64,000 bases of DNA from assembly GCA_002377855.1 (NCBI GenBank), contig DFQQ01000035.1, positions 1 through 64,000 on the forward strand. Direction: 5' to 3'. Position 1 is the stretch's first letter; each line of letters begins with the position of its first letter. Below are positions 38,702 through 47,619 of this stretch, one piece after another. The notes under the pieces are model-generated. The model worked only from the letters and a program-made list of their open reading frames with translations, did no database searches and was not told the DNA's origin. The DNA comes from Acidovorax delafieldii (GTDB lineage Bacteria; Pseudomonadota; Gammaproteobacteria; Burkholderiales; Burkholderiaceae_C). The position numbers and the translations under genes are program-made.

Positions 38702-41533
38702 CTAATCTCCCGCAGGCTGCAGCGGACGGGGCCGCCGCTGGCCCGTACCGCCCCACCGCCGCACATCCGCATCTGGAATGCCCAGCGGGTTGTTGGCCGG
38801 TTCAGTCAAAGGCGCCAGCAGCGCGTACAGGTCGGCCTCGCTGAATTTGACAGTGCCCTCGGCGTCGTGGCCCAGCACGCCTTGGGCTAGCGCGGCCTTG
38901 CGGGCCTGCAGCTCCAGCATGCGTTCTTCGATGCTGCCTTCGACCACCAGCTTGTAGACAAACACGGGCTGATCTTGCCCGATGCGGTGGGCGCGGGCGG
39001 TGGCCTGCTCTTCCACGGCAGGGTTCCACCAGGGGTCGAGGTGGATCACGGTGTCGGCAGCGGTGAGGTTCAGGCCCAGGCCACCTGCCTTGAGGCTGGC
39101 CAGCAGGATGGGGGCGCTGGTCTCGTCCTGCGCTTGAAAGCTTTTGACCACTGCGCCGCGCTGGCGGGGCGGCGTCTGGCCGTTGAGGGTGAGGTAGGGC
39201 AGCGCCAGCGTGTCGAGCAGCTCGGCCGCCAAGCCCAGCATCTCGGTGAACTGCGAGAACACCAGCACACGGCGGCCTTCATCGACCAGGGCGGGCAGCA
39301 TGTCGGCCAGCAATTCGAGCTTGGCGCGTTCCATCGTGTGGGCGGTTTTCGTGGTGCCTTTTACCAAGCGTGGGTCGCAGCAGACCTGACGCAGCTTGAG
39401 CAGCGCATCCAGGATGGTGATCTGCGCGCCCTCGAAGCTCTGGCGCTCCAGGGCGCGGCGCACTTGCTTGTCGGCCGTGGTGCGAACGGCTTCGTACAGC
39501 TCGCGCTGTTTGCCTTGCAGCTGCACGCGCTGGATGACCTCCGTGCGCGGAGGCAGTTCTGTCACCACGTCCTGCTTGCGGCGGCGCAGGATGAAGGGGC
39601 GCACGCGCTGGGCCAGCAGCTGGGCGCGCAGCGTTTCGCCGTTCTCCTCGATGGCCTTGCGCCAGCGGGTGTTGAAGCTGCGCACATCGCCCAGAAAGCC
39701 GGGCATCAGGAAGTCAAACTGTGCCCACAGCTCGCCCAGGTGGTTCTCCAGCGGTGTGCCCGTCAGGCACAGCAGGTGCGGGGCCTGCAGCTTGCGCAGG
39801 GCGCGGGCGCTGCGGCTGCCGGCGTTCTTCACCATCTGCGCTTCGTCCAGGATCAGCAGGTGAAAGGGCTGCGCGGCCAGTGCATCCACATCGCGCCACA
39901 GCAGCGGGTAGGTCGTCAGCACCAGGTCGTGGTTGGCCACCTGCTGGAAGCGCTGGCCACGGCTCGCACCGTGCAGCGCCAGTACACGCAGACTGGGTGC
40001 CATGCGGGCGGCCTCGGCCTGCCAGTTGAAGAGCAGCGAGGTGGGCAGCACGACCAGGGCAGGGCGGGTCAGGCGCCCGGCCTCTTTTTCAGCCAGCACA
40101 TGAGCCAACGCCTGCGCGGTTTTGCCCAGGCCCATGTCGTCGGCCAGGATGCCGCCCAGGCCCTGCTCGCGCAGGTATTGCAGCCAGGCCAGGCCTTCGA
40201 GTTGGTAGGGCCGCAGCTGCACCTGCAGGCCCTGTGGTGCTTCCACGGGCTGTGGCGTGCCGATACGGCGCAGGCGCTGAGCCAGCTGGTTTAGACCGGC
40301 ATCGCCTTGCAGCTGCCAGTCGTTGTTCCAGCCATTGACGGTGCCCACGCGGTGTGCCTGCACCAGCCCTGCACGCAGGGCTTCGATGCGGCGGGCCTCC
40401 CACGCGCCCAGGTGCAGCGGGTCGCCGTCCTTGCGCTGGTTGCGGGTCGGGTCGGTCAGCAGGTCCACCATCGCGCCGACGATGGCCTTGAGCGGCCCGG
40501 CCGGCGCATCAATGCGTTTGCCGCCCGGCGCGCGCAGCGAAATCACCGCGATGTCGTCGATGGCCGCCATCAGCTGCGCGTTGAGCCAGCGCACGTCGCG
40601 GCGCAGCAGGTCGGCCAGCATGGGGGCCAGGTCCAGCGTTTCGCCGTCAATCTCGATGCCCAGGCTCAGCAGCCAGGCGCCTTCGCGCTCGGGCAACTGC
40701 AGCTTTTGCACCGGGCGTTGACGCTCACCCAGCGGGCCGTCCACTTCCTTGCCCAGCACCTCGCCAGTGTCGGGGGCGATGATGAGCTTCCAGCGTTGCA
40801 CGGGCACGCTTTCGTGGGCAAAACCGGGGCGTGCCACCACGCTCCAGCCTTCGGCGCGCAGCCGGGGAATCTGCTCGGCCCAGAAGTCGCCAAAGTGCGC
40901 CTCTTGCGGCAGCGTCCACACGGGGCCCAGCGCGGCGGCAGCGGCGCGGTGGCGCCATTGCAGCTTGTTCGCGTCCACGGGGATCAGGCCCAGGTCCCAC
41001 ACGCGGTCCATGGCGTCGGCCTCCGCGGCCAGGTTGCGCTGCATGCGCACCACGGGGCCGCCAGTGTCAAACAGGTCTTGCACCGGTGAGGGGCGGGCGT
41101 TGAGGACGGAAGTGGGCGCAGGCGTTTGCCAAGTCGCGCCGCCATCGGTGCGGTAGGTCCAGTCAATCTGCACCAGGGTCACGCTGTCGCCTCGCGGGCC
41201 CAGCTTGCCCTGCGGTTGCAGGCCCAGCAGGCCCTCGCCCCGGCCCAGGGTCATGAGGGTGATACGGGGGCGGAATTGGCTTGGTGTGGCAGCGGCGTCC
41301 ACGCAAGAAGTGTCTGCAGGTTCCGATCCCTCCCGCGGGGGTGCCGCCGGTGTGCCGGTGCCTTGCAGCAGCCCCATCACCTGCGCGGCTTCCGCATCGG
41401 TCAGGGGGGCCAGGGCCTGCAAGTGTGCGGCGCTAGCGCGACTGCGCAATGCGCGGGCCCAAGCCTGGACCAAGGCCGCCCGCTCAAATGGCAACGCACT
41501 GGCTTGGGCGGGCAGATGATTGGGCGCGGACAT
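38702..41533 (-). CDS. SNF2-family DEAD/DEAH-box helicase
   Basis: A 943-residue Swi2/Snf2 ATPase. The helicase core occupies the C-terminal half: DDMGLGKTAQALAHVLAEKE (motif I), LLILDEAQMVKNAGSRSARALRKL (motif II and extension), LTGTPLENHLGELWAQFDFL (III), LLASLKAGGLGLNLTAADTVIHLDPWWNP (V) and RAHRIGQDQPV (VI). The N-terminal 400 residues are family-typical but carry no zinc-binding SWIM motif that I can see. These enzymes remodel protein-DNA complexes or RNA polymerase; the precise role is unknown. Confidence 0.9.
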   Translation of the reverse strand: MSAPNHLPAQASALPFERAALVQAWARALRSRASAAHLQALAPLTDAEAAQVMGLLQGTGTPAAPPREGSEPADTSCVDAAATPSQFRPRITLMTLGRGEGLLGLQPQGKLGPRGDSVTLVQIDWTYRTDGGATWQTPAPTSVLNARPSPVQDLFDTGGPVVRMQRNLAAEADAMDRVWDLGLIPVDANKLQWRHRAAAAALGPVWTLPQEAHFGDFWAEQIPRLRAEGWSVVARPGFAHESVPVQRWKLIIAPDTGEVLGKEVDGPLGERQRPVQKLQLPEREGAWLLSLGIEIDGETLDLAPMLADLLRRDVRWLNAQLMAAIDDIAVISLRAPGGKRIDAPAGPLKAIVGAMVDLLTDPTRNQRKDGDPLHLGAWEARRIEALRAGLVQAHRVGTVNGWNNDWQLQGDAGLNQLAQRLRRIGTPQPVEAPQGLQVQLRPYQLEGLAWLQYLREQGLGGILADDMGLGKTAQALAHVLAEKEAGRLTRPALVVLPTSLLFNWQAEAARMAPSLRVLALHGASRGQRFQQVANHDLVLTTYPLLWRDVDALAAQPFHLLILDEAQMVKNAGSRSARALRKLQAPHLLCLTGTPLENHLGELWAQFDFLMPGFLGDVRSFNTRWRKAIEENGETLRAQLLAQRVRPFILRRRKQDVVTELPPRTEVIQRVQLQGKQRELYEAVRTTADKQVRRALERQSFEGAQITILDALLKLRQVCCDPRLVKGTTKTAHTMERAKLELLADMLPALVDEGRRVLVFSQFTEMLGLAAELLDTLALPYLTLNGQTPPRQRGAVVKSFQAQDETSAPILLASLKAGGLGLNLTAADTVIHLDPWWNPAVEEQATARAHRIGQDQPVFVYKLVVEGSIEERMLELQARKAALAQGVLGHDAEGTVKFSEADLYALLAPLTEPANNPLGIPDADVRRWGGTGQRRPRPLQPAGD

Positions 41534-41828
41534 GGACGCTGATTGTGCCGTGTAGCCTGCAGCACTTCCTTCCCCGAAAATGACGGTGTGACCTTACAGG
41601 GCGGTTGCCAGCACTACCGCAGGCCTGCGGATGCGGGTACGGACCCGTGTGGTGCGGCTCAATCGCCCGCCGTAGGTCCCATCCGGCAGACAGTGTTGGC
41701 GCCGACTTGCAAGGGCGAGCAGCATTCCGGGCCATCATCCGCGCCATTGAGTGCTGGTCCCCCTAGGCGGTAGCGGATGTGCCCCCGTTTACCCAGCAAC
41801 AGTTTTCAACGCTTTGCGAAGAGAGCCC

Positions 41829-42209
41829 ATGACAAGTTTTGAAAAATACCCGATCGTTCGCGGCTTGCCGGTGATCGCTCTGTGGGTTGGGATGGCAACG
41901 TATGCCGCGCCCGCTGTATCGGCCGGTGAAGAAGCATCGCTGGCCCGCGGTGCCCAGGAAGACTCGACGCCTCGCCAACGCTACAACACCGCCATTCGAG
42001 AAGCCGGGGGCGGTCTGAAGATCAATCTGGAGGCCTGCAAGGCCACAGGCCGATCAGAACGGGTCTCCTGCAATGCAGAGGCGCAGGCCCGTTACAAAGA
42101 AGACATGGCTGCAGCAAAAGAACTGCTGAACAACCCGCAAGCACGGCCACTGAACGTGACTGGCGGTCCGATTCGCTCCACAGTGACCGATATAGAGCCT
42201 AAGCGCTGA
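41829..42209 (+). CDS. hypothetical exported protein
   Basis: A 126-residue protein with a putative signal peptide (LPVIALWVGMATYAAPAVSAGEEA) and a mature part with two cysteines (LEACKATGRSERVSCNAEAQARYKEDMAAAKELL) that could form a disulfide. The ATG at 41829 follows GAGAG; a longer frame from 41751 is unlikely. A similar short secreted helical protein is common in related bacteria, but I do not recognise a named family. Convergent with the NlpC/P60 gene 35 bp away. Confidence 0.65.
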   Translation: MTSFEKYPIVRGLPVIALWVGMATYAAPAVSAGEEASLARGAQEDSTPRQRYNTAIREAGGGLKINLEACKATGRSERVSCNAEAQARYKEDMAAAKELLNNPQARPLNVTGGPIRSTVTDIEPKR

Positions 42210-42244
42210 AGGCGCGCGGCAGCGTAGAGCAGGTCCGGACCGGC

Positions 42245-42829
42245 TTACTTGCCTTCGTCCATGGCGGCGACTTTGGCGCCTGCACTGGAAGTAACCCGGC
42301 GGGCACCATCAAAGCGGCGTTGCCAGTAGCTCTGGCGCATGTCTTCAACGCGTACTTCGGAGCCACTGCGAGGAGAGTGAATGAATTTGCCGTCGCCCAC
42401 ATAAATGCCGACATGGCTGAACGTGCGGCGCATGGTATTGAAGAACACCAGATCACCCGGCTGCAGTTCCTTCTTGTCGATGACTTCGGTGGAAGCAGCC
42501 TGCTGGTCCGCCCGGCGTGGAAGGATCAGCCCGACGGTTTGCTGGTACATGGCGCGAACGAAGCCGCTGCAATCAAACCCGGTTTCTGCACTGCTTCCGC
42601 CGCGTTTGTAGGGCACCCCGAGGAACCCCATGGCGTTGACCACCAAATCAGAGGCACGATCGGCCACTGTGTGTGCCTTGTCTGCCACGCTGTGGCGTAC
42701 ATGCTCCAGCTGGGTGAAGAAACCCTTGTCTGCCAGCAATCTGTCGATTTCGTCGGAGTTTGCGTCGACGGGAGCGGAGTGGGCTGCCGTTGCAAAAACG
42801 ATGAGTAGTGAGCAAAGCCATTTGGACAT
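42245..42829 (-). CDS. NlpC/P60 (C40) peptidoglycan endopeptidase
   Basis: A 194-residue secreted cysteine peptidase that probably cuts the D-gamma-Glu-mesoDAP bond of muropeptides. The signal peptide is MSKWLCSLLIVFATAAHSA. The catalytic cysteine is in GFDCSGFVRAMYQ, the histidine in FSHVGIYVGDGKFIHS, and GVPYKRGG precedes the domain. The ATG at 42829 puts the signal peptide at the start; the alternative 42874 adds 15 residues. No SH3 or LysM domain is attached. Confidence 0.9.
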   Translation of the reverse strand: MSKWLCSLLIVFATAAHSAPVDANSDEIDRLLADKGFFTQLEHVRHSVADKAHTVADRASDLVVNAMGFLGVPYKRGGSSAETGFDCSGFVRAMYQQTVGLILPRRADQQAASTEVIDKKELQPGDLVFFNTMRRTFSHVGIYVGDGKFIHSPRSGSEVRVEDMRQSYWQRRFDGARRVTSSAGAKVAAMDEGK

Positions 42830-43108
42830 GGGGGCGAAGGGTACCACGCTGAACGGCAAAAACGCTTTGTTCAAAATGAGTTACATGACTTATGTCAGGC
42901 CGTTCCCCTGTAGGACAATGTCGCATGGGTGACATTTTTTTGCATTTCCAATTTTGACGCCGGCTCCTGGTGACCCTGCTTCTAGCCGCGTGCCCATCTG
43001 AAGACATCGGAAAAGCGCCTTATTGGCAACTGCACGCCGGCACCAGGCTCCTGTGTGTGCTGCGACAATCCCCATTTTTAGCAATCACGCCAACAGGGCG
43101 ATACCCCC

Positions 43109-43714
43109 ATGCTGCTCGACGCCGAAGAATCCCAACTTGTGCTGGTGGACTACCAAGAACGTTTGATGCCTGCCATCCACGAAGGCCAGGCGGTGCTGGC
43201 CAACGCGCGCCTGCTGGCCCGGGTGGCGCACACACTGGGCGTGCCGGTGTGGGGCACTGAGCAGAACCCCTCGCGGCTGGGCGCCAACGATGCGCAATTG
43301 CGCTCGCTGTGTGCGCGCACGCTGGCCAAAATGCACTTCAGCGCAGCAGAAGAGGGGCTGGGCGAATGGCTGCGCCCCCCCGCCAAGCCGCAGCAAGGTG
43401 GCAACGCCCGAAGTCTGCCAAAGCACCTGCAAAAGCCTGCACAGCAAGCGCCAGAGCGCGGCACCATTGTGATTGCGGGTTGCGAGGCCCACGTTTGCCT
43501 GTTGCAAACGGCGCTGGACCTGATGGAAGACGAGTTTGAGGTGTGGGTGGTGACCGACGCCTGCGGCTCACGAACCGAACGCAATCGCGACGCCGCCTTT
43601 GACCGACTGGCGGGTGCCGGTGCTGAACTGGTCACCACTGAAATGGTGGCATTCGAGTGGCTTCGCACCTGCGAGCATCCCGACTTCAAGGAAATCCTGG
43701 GCCTGGTGAAGTGA
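43109..43714 (+). CDS. isochorismatase-family hydrolase
   Basis: A 201-residue cysteine hydrolase. The catalytic Asp is in LVLVDYQERLMPA, the lysine in ARTLAKMHFS and the nucleophile cysteine in IVIAGCEAHVCLLQTALDL, with the family's E-H-C arrangement. A Gln/Pro-rich insert of about 25 residues (KPQQGGNARSLPKHLQKPA) interrupts the fold. Members hydrolyse isochorismate, nicotinamide or N-carbamoyl compounds; the substrate cannot be assigned. Confidence 0.83.
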   Translation: MLLDAEESQLVLVDYQERLMPAIHEGQAVLANARLLARVAHTLGVPVWGTEQNPSRLGANDAQLRSLCARTLAKMHFSAAEEGLGEWLRPPAKPQQGGNARSLPKHLQKPAQQAPERGTIVIAGCEAHVCLLQTALDLMEDEFEVWVVTDACGSRTERNRDAAFDRLAGAGAELVTTEMVAFEWLRTCEHPDFKEILGLVK

Positions 43715-43749
43715 GGCGAAATGCCGACCGCCAACCAGCGAGATGAAGC

Positions 43750-43962
43750 TAAAAATGGCATCTAGCGACCCTCTGCACGAATCGCCGCACCGTGTGCATC
43801 TGCGCAATCGGGCGGTCTGCGGCGTTGCAAATACTCGCAATAGCCACGGCTATTGCTGCGTTTTGCGCATTGCAGCGCCATCCCGATCCGCAGTGCACGC
43901 TTGCCGCTCGATTCGTGCAGAGGGTCCCTAGCGCTTTTGGATAAAGCGCCAGATGCTATAAA
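43750..43962 (+). repeat. dispersed palindromic repeat interrupted by insertion
   Basis: The left part is AAAAATGGCATCTAGC (43751-43766). The right part is CTAGCGCTTTTGG, ATAAAGCGCCAGATGCTAT and AAAAAGAAGAGC (43928-43962). Together they follow the family order. The sequence between is the 160-bp palindrome, and CTAGC is present at both junctions. Confidence 0.7.
43767..43926. mobile_element. 160-bp MITE-like full-length palindrome
   Basis: The 18-bp ends GACCCTCTGCACGAATCG (43767-43784) and CGATTCGTGCAGAGGGTC (43909-43926) are perfect inverted repeats. The centre is GCAATAGCC-AC-GGCTATTGC (43837-43856). Both share the axis 43846/43847, so the arms are each 80 bp and pair imperfectly throughout. 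CTAGC flanks the element on both sides, with one extra C on the right, resembling a target duplication. It encodes no protein. Confidence 0.75.
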
Positions 43963-44001
43963 AAGAAGAGCAAACCGGGTGCCGCGTGAGGGCGCCCTTT
44001 T

Positions 44002-44415
44002 TTAGCGCAACCCCGCGCCCGCTGCGCCCTCAGCGCGCTGGATCAGTTCAATTTTGTAGCCGTCCGGGTCTGTCACGAAAGCAATCACGGTCGCGCCGCC
44101 TTTGACCGGGCCCGCCTCGCGCGTCACGTTGCCCCCAGCAGCCTTGATCTTTTCGCAGGCGGCGTACGCATCGGGAACGCCCAGGGCGATGTGGCCGTAG
44201 GCGTTGCCGTGGTCGTAGCTTTCAACGCCCCAGTTGTACGTCAACTCAATTTCTGCTTGACCGGGGTTGCCGCCTTCAAAGCCCAGAAAGGCCAGCGAGT
44301 ACTTGTATTCGGGATTTTCAGACTGGCGCAGCAGTTGCATGCCCAGCACCTGCGTGTAGAAGTCAATCGAGCGTTGAAGATTGCCAACGCGCAGCATCGT
44401 GTGAAGGAATTTCAT
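44002..44415 (-). CDS. gloA: lactoylglutathione lyase (glyoxalase I)
   Basis: Isomerises the methylglyoxal-glutathione hemithioacetal to S-lactoylglutathione. It is 137 residues with the class signature MLRVGNLQRSIDFYTQVLGM, and metal ligands are expected from His5, Glu56 (IELTYNWG), His77 (HIAL) and Glu122-like (IELIQR). Its ATG overlaps the stop of the upstream thioesterase gene by 4 bp, so the pair forms an operon transcribed away from the MarR gene. Confidence 0.95.
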   Translation of the reverse strand: MKFLHTMLRVGNLQRSIDFYTQVLGMQLLRQSENPEYKYSLAFLGFEGGNPGQAEIELTYNWGVESYDHGNAYGHIALGVPDAYAACEKIKAAGGNVTREAGPVKGGATVIAFVTDPDGYKIELIQRAEGAAGAGLR

Positions 44416-44963
44416 CCCTTCGATTGTGCCGGCAAGTCAAAAACCAAGCAGGTGGTGGTGGCGTGGGCGTACAGCGTGCCGTCCGGCCCGAGCAGGCGCG
44501 CCTCAGCCGTCGCCAGTTGGCGCCCGCAGTGGATGACCCTCCCTTCGGCGCGCACACGTGGCACTTTAGGAGTGATGGCCTTGACCAGGTTGATGCCCAG
44601 CTCAGCCGTGGTGTAGCCACGTCCGGGTTCCATGCGGGTGTGTATCGCGCAGCCCAGGGCCGAATCAAGCAGCGTGGCAAACCAGCCGCCATGTACCGTA
44701 CCCATGGGGTTGAGATGCTCTGCACGGGGCGTTCCTTGGAAGACTGCGGTGCCGTGACCCACCTCGACAATCACGAAGTCGAGCGTTTTGGCGATGGCGG
44801 CGTACGGCAGCTCACCCCGCAACATCGCCTGCATCTGTTCCAGACCAGTGAGATGCGCGATCTGTTCGCGCCCAGCCACGCCCGGCCCAGGCCCCGCATC
44901 CAGCTTGACCAAGATGTCGCGCTCTTGAGCGAGCCACTGTTCGATTTGGTTGTGCGCGGTCAT
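44412..44963 (-). CDS. PaaI-type hotdog-fold thioesterase
   Basis: A 183-residue acyl-CoA thioesterase-like protein. The hotdog signature is NPMGTVHGGWFATLLDSALGCAIHT near residue 90, with the catalytic-type Gly-Gly/Asp arrangement of the PaaI group. The ATG at 44963 has AAGGAC at good distance and is preferred over 45008, which would run into the operator region. It forms an operon with gloA and diverges from the MarR regulator. Confidence 0.83.
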   Translation of the reverse strand: MTAHNQIEQWLAQERDILVKLDAGPGPGVAGREQIAHLTGLEQMQAMLRGELPYAAIAKTLDFVIVEVGHGTAVFQGTPRAEHLNPMGTVHGGWFATLLDSALGCAIHTRMEPGRGYTTAELGINLVKAITPKVPRVRAEGRVIHCGRQLATAEARLLGPDGTLYAHATTTCLVFDLPAQSKG

Positions 44964-44996
44964 GGACGTCCTTTCGACGAAGTCAGGGTAGATATG

Positions 44997-45024
44997 TTGC
45001 ATATGCAATTATTGTAGCTACAAT
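44997..45024. promoter_or_regulatory. paired palindromes, candidate MarR operators
   Basis: TTGCATATGCAA (44997-45008) and ATTGTAGCTACAAT (45011-45024) are perfect 12- and 14-bp palindromes two bases apart, located between the divergent thioesterase and MarR genes. The second overlaps the first possible MarR start codon. MarR dimers commonly bind such sites. Confidence 0.65.
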
Positions 45025-45031
45025 GAATTGC

Positions 45032-45532
45032 ATGAACTCGATCCCGTCTTCCACGCCCCTCGCAGAGTTGGCTTCCACGTCCGCGGGGCCTCGGGGGTGC
45101 ACCAACTTCAAGCTGCGCCAGCTGATGCGGCGCGTGGCCCACCATTACGACGCTGAAATGGCGAAGTGCGGACTCAAGACGACGCAATACTCGTTGCTAT
45201 CGCATGTGCTCAAGCTGGGCCCTGTTCGCCCCGGCGACCTGGCCGCGGCCATGAAGATGGACGCCTCAACACTCACGCGCAATCTGCGCCCTTTGCTTGA
45301 TGCAGGCTGGGTCACCTTGGCTGCCGGCACCGATGCACGCAGCCGGCTGGTGCATATCACCGATGCAGGGCGCGACAAACGCACGGAGGCCCAGCGCCAC
45401 TGGAAAGCGGCCCAACTGGCACTCAACGACATGCTGGGTACGCAGCGGGTGATGGCGCTTCACGCGCTGGTGGACGACTCCCTCGCCTTGCTGGAGGCAC
45501 TGCCTGACATCGGCCCAGATGCAGGCGAGTGA
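45032..45532 (+). CDS. MarR-family transcriptional regulator
   Basis: A winged-helix regulator of 166 residues (169 if started at 45023). Helices FKLRQLMRRVAHHYDAEMAKCGLKTTQYSLLSHV and the recognition region LAAAMKMDASTLTRNLRPLLDAGWVTLAAGTDARSRLVHITDAGR match MarR. The ATG at 45032 is chosen because the 45023 start lies inside a perfect palindrome that is probably an operator. Likely targets are its own gene, the divergent thioesterase-gloA operon and perhaps the downstream MATE pump. The ligand is unknown; MarR proteins often bind phenolic compounds. Confidence 0.87.
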   Translation: MNSIPSSTPLAELASTSAGPRGCTNFKLRQLMRRVAHHYDAEMAKCGLKTTQYSLLSHVLKLGPVRPGDLAAAMKMDASTLTRNLRPLLDAGWVTLAAGTDARSRLVHITDAGRDKRTEAQRHWKAAQLALNDMLGTQRVMALHALVDDSLALLEALPDIGPDAGE

Positions 45533-45609
45533 CGCCGGGTGGGCCAAGCAGCGCACCGGTAGCCCGCACGTCCACCGCACAAAAACCCTCCACCACGAAA
45601 GGCGCGCCC

Positions 45610-46122
45610 ATGCAAGGCAATGTCACGGCTTCTTACGGCACTTCGGCGGGCGTCCAGCCCATGTATCTGGATGATCGGGCAGTGGGGGACCGGTTCAAAA
45701 GCGAAGAACACGCTATGGACGAGGGGCAGATCATGGCCTTTGCCGCACAGTTCGACCCGCAACCATTTCACCTGGATGACGCTGCAGCCCGCGACACGCT
45801 GTTCGGCGGGTTGGCCGCAAGCGGCTGGCATACCGCTGCCATCACCATGCGGTTGCAGGTCAGCACCGGGTTGCCCGTTGCGGGCAGAATCATCGGTGCA
45901 GGTTGCGAACTCAACTGGCCTCGGCCCACCCGCCCCACCGATGTGTTGCATGTCGTGAGCGAGGTGATAGAGATTTCTCCCTCCAGGTCCAAGCCCGACC
46001 GAGGCATGGTGACCGTGCAAAGCGAAACTCGCAACCAGCACGGCGAAGTGGTTCAAACTGCCACCGTGCGTATCGTCGTGCCACGTCGGCCAGCCCATCA
46101 GGCAAAGGACGCTGCCCCATGA
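45610..46122 (+). CDS. MaoC-family (R)-hydratase-like protein
   Basis: A 170-residue hotdog protein of the MaoC dehydratase family. The hydratase signature is MAFAAQFDPQPFHLDDAAARDTLFGGLAASGWHT around residue 45, including the catalytic Asp and His. Start is either 45610 (AAAGG upstream) or 45661, which would shorten it to 153 residues and still keep the domain. Substrate is an unidentified acyl-CoA or acid. Its TGA overlaps the MATE start by 4 bp. Confidence 0.83.
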   Translation: MQGNVTASYGTSAGVQPMYLDDRAVGDRFKSEEHAMDEGQIMAFAAQFDPQPFHLDDAAARDTLFGGLAASGWHTAAITMRLQVSTGLPVAGRIIGAGCELNWPRPTRPTDVLHVVSEVIEISPSRSKPDRGMVTVQSETRNQHGEVVQTATVRIVVPRRPAHQAKDAAP

Positions 46123-47537
46123 CGACCAGTGCGCTGAACCCGCGCACCCGCATGCTGCTGGAGGCGCCCATTGCGCCCACGCTGCTGCGGCTCGCTGCCC
46201 CGAATGTGCTGGTGATGCTGGCGCAGGCCGGTGTCGGTCTCATCGAGACCTACTTTGTGGGCAAGCTGGGCACTGACGCGTTGGCGGGCATGGCGCTGGT
46301 CTTTCCAGTGGTCATGCTCATGCAGATGACGTCTGCGGGGGCCATGGGCGGTGGCATTGCTTCGGCCATTGCGCGGGCGCTGGGCGCGCGGCGACGAGAA
46401 GATGCCGACGCGCTGGTGCTGCATGCGCTGGCCATTGCCGCAGTGTTCTCGGTGGTGTTCACGTTGGCCATAGTGGGAGGAGGGCGCTGGTTGTACGCGC
46501 GCATGGGCGGAACAGGTGCAGCGCTGGAAGCGGCACTGGTCTATTCCAACTGGGTGTTCGCAGGTTCGCTGCTGGTATGGGTGTTCAACACACTCTCAGC
46601 CGTCATTCGGGGCACTGGCAACATGGCGGTGCCTGCTTATGTGACAGTGTTGGGGGCCGTGGTGCTGGTGCCGTTATCGCCGCTGCTCATCTTTGGCTGG
46701 GGACCAGTGCCGGGCCTGGGCATTGCCGGCGGCGCCATGGCACTGATGGCGTACTACCTGATCGGAAGCATGGTGCTCGCGACGTACCTGTGGTCGCCCC
46801 GCAGTGTGCTGCGACCCGCGATCAGGCATGTTCGCTTTCGCTGGGCGCTCTTCAAGGACATATTGCGGGTCGGGCTCGTGGGCAGCGTGTCCACGCTTGC
46901 CACCAATCTTGCCATTGGCATCACCACCGCCCTGGTGGGGAGCTTTGGCACCGCAGCCATCGCCGGTTACGGCACCGCTTCGCGGCTGGAATACCTGCTG
47001 GTGCCGCTGGTCTTCGGGCTAGGCGCGCCTTTGGTCGCGATGGTCGGCACCTGCATTGGCGCGGGCCAACGCGAGCGGGCTTTGCGCGCCACGTGGATTG
47101 GCGCTGCCATGGCATTCGTCATGGCCGAGGCGATTGGCCTGTGGGCCGCTGCCTATCCCGGTGTCTGGCTTTCACTGTTCAATAGCGACCCCAACATGCA
47201 CGAGGCGGGCGCAACGTACCTGAGGACAGTAGGCCCCGTGTATGGATTCTTCGGGCTGGGCCTTGTGCTCTACTTCGCATCCCAGGGAGCAGGGCGCCTG
47301 GGGTGGCCGGTGGTGGGCAACTTGGTGCGCCTTGCGTTTGCCATCGCAGGGGGATGGTTGGCCTTGCGCTGCAGTGGCGGACTGACTGCCCTTTTTGCGG
47401 CGCAGGCAGCGGCATTGGTGCTGTACGGGGCAGTCAATGCCTGGGCAATTGCAGGCGGGGCGTGGTTTGGCCGGGTAGGGTGGCCGCGCAGCACGTCTGC
47501 GCTGCTGCGGCATATGTCGACAGCGAATAATGCCTAA
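46119..47537 (+). CDS. MATE-family efflux transporter
   Basis: A 472-residue inner-membrane exporter with about twelve hydrophobic helices. The N-terminal LRLAAPNVLVMLAQAGVGLIETYFVGKLGTDALAGMALVFPV is the MATE signature, repeated in the second half as LRVGLVGSVSTLATNLAIGITTALVGSFGTAAIAGYG. MATE pumps use proton or sodium gradients to expel cationic drugs. It is coupled to the MaoC gene by an ATGA overlap and lies downstream of a MarR regulator, a common arrangement for inducible efflux. Confidence 0.92.
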   Translation: MTTSALNPRTRMLLEAPIAPTLLRLAAPNVLVMLAQAGVGLIETYFVGKLGTDALAGMALVFPVVMLMQMTSAGAMGGGIASAIARALGARRREDADALVLHALAIAAVFSVVFTLAIVGGGRWLYARMGGTGAALEAALVYSNWVFAGSLLVWVFNTLSAVIRGTGNMAVPAYVTVLGAVVLVPLSPLLIFGWGPVPGLGIAGGAMALMAYYLIGSMVLATYLWSPRSVLRPAIRHVRFRWALFKDILRVGLVGSVSTLATNLAIGITTALVGSFGTAAIAGYGTASRLEYLLVPLVFGLGAPLVAMVGTCIGAGQRERALRATWIGAAMAFVMAEAIGLWAAAYPGVWLSLFNSDPNMHEAGATYLRTVGPVYGFFGLGLVLYFASQGAGRLGWPVVGNLVRLAFAIAGGWLALRCSGGLTALFAAQAAALVLYGAVNAWAIAGGAWFGRVGWPRSTSALLRHMSTANNA

Positions 47538-47592
47538 AAACGCCTCTGGCGCCCGTCAATAAAGCGCAAGCAGCTATTAATTAAATAGCAAT
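47535..47592 (+). repeat. dispersed palindromic repeat, intergenic copy
   Basis: AAAAACGCCTCTGGCGCCC, then ATAAAGCGCAAGCAGCTAT and AAATAGCA. It is placed between the MATE and SDR genes, which converge. Confidence 0.75.
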
Positions 47593-47619
47593 AATTGCCC
47601 AGTCACTGCCCAGGCAAAG

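Larger units (their letters stand above)
43715..44001. other. convergent gap with nested repeat and long palindrome
   Basis: A copy of the dispersed repeat split by a 160-bp palindrome (43767-43926) fills most of this 287-bp gap. No gene is supported. Confidence 0.7.

Noticed and set aside
42870..42960. TGACTTATGTCA as a regulator box upstream of the NlpC/P60 gene
   Set aside because: Only an imperfect palindrome with a four-base centre; no partner gene or promoter alignment supports it.
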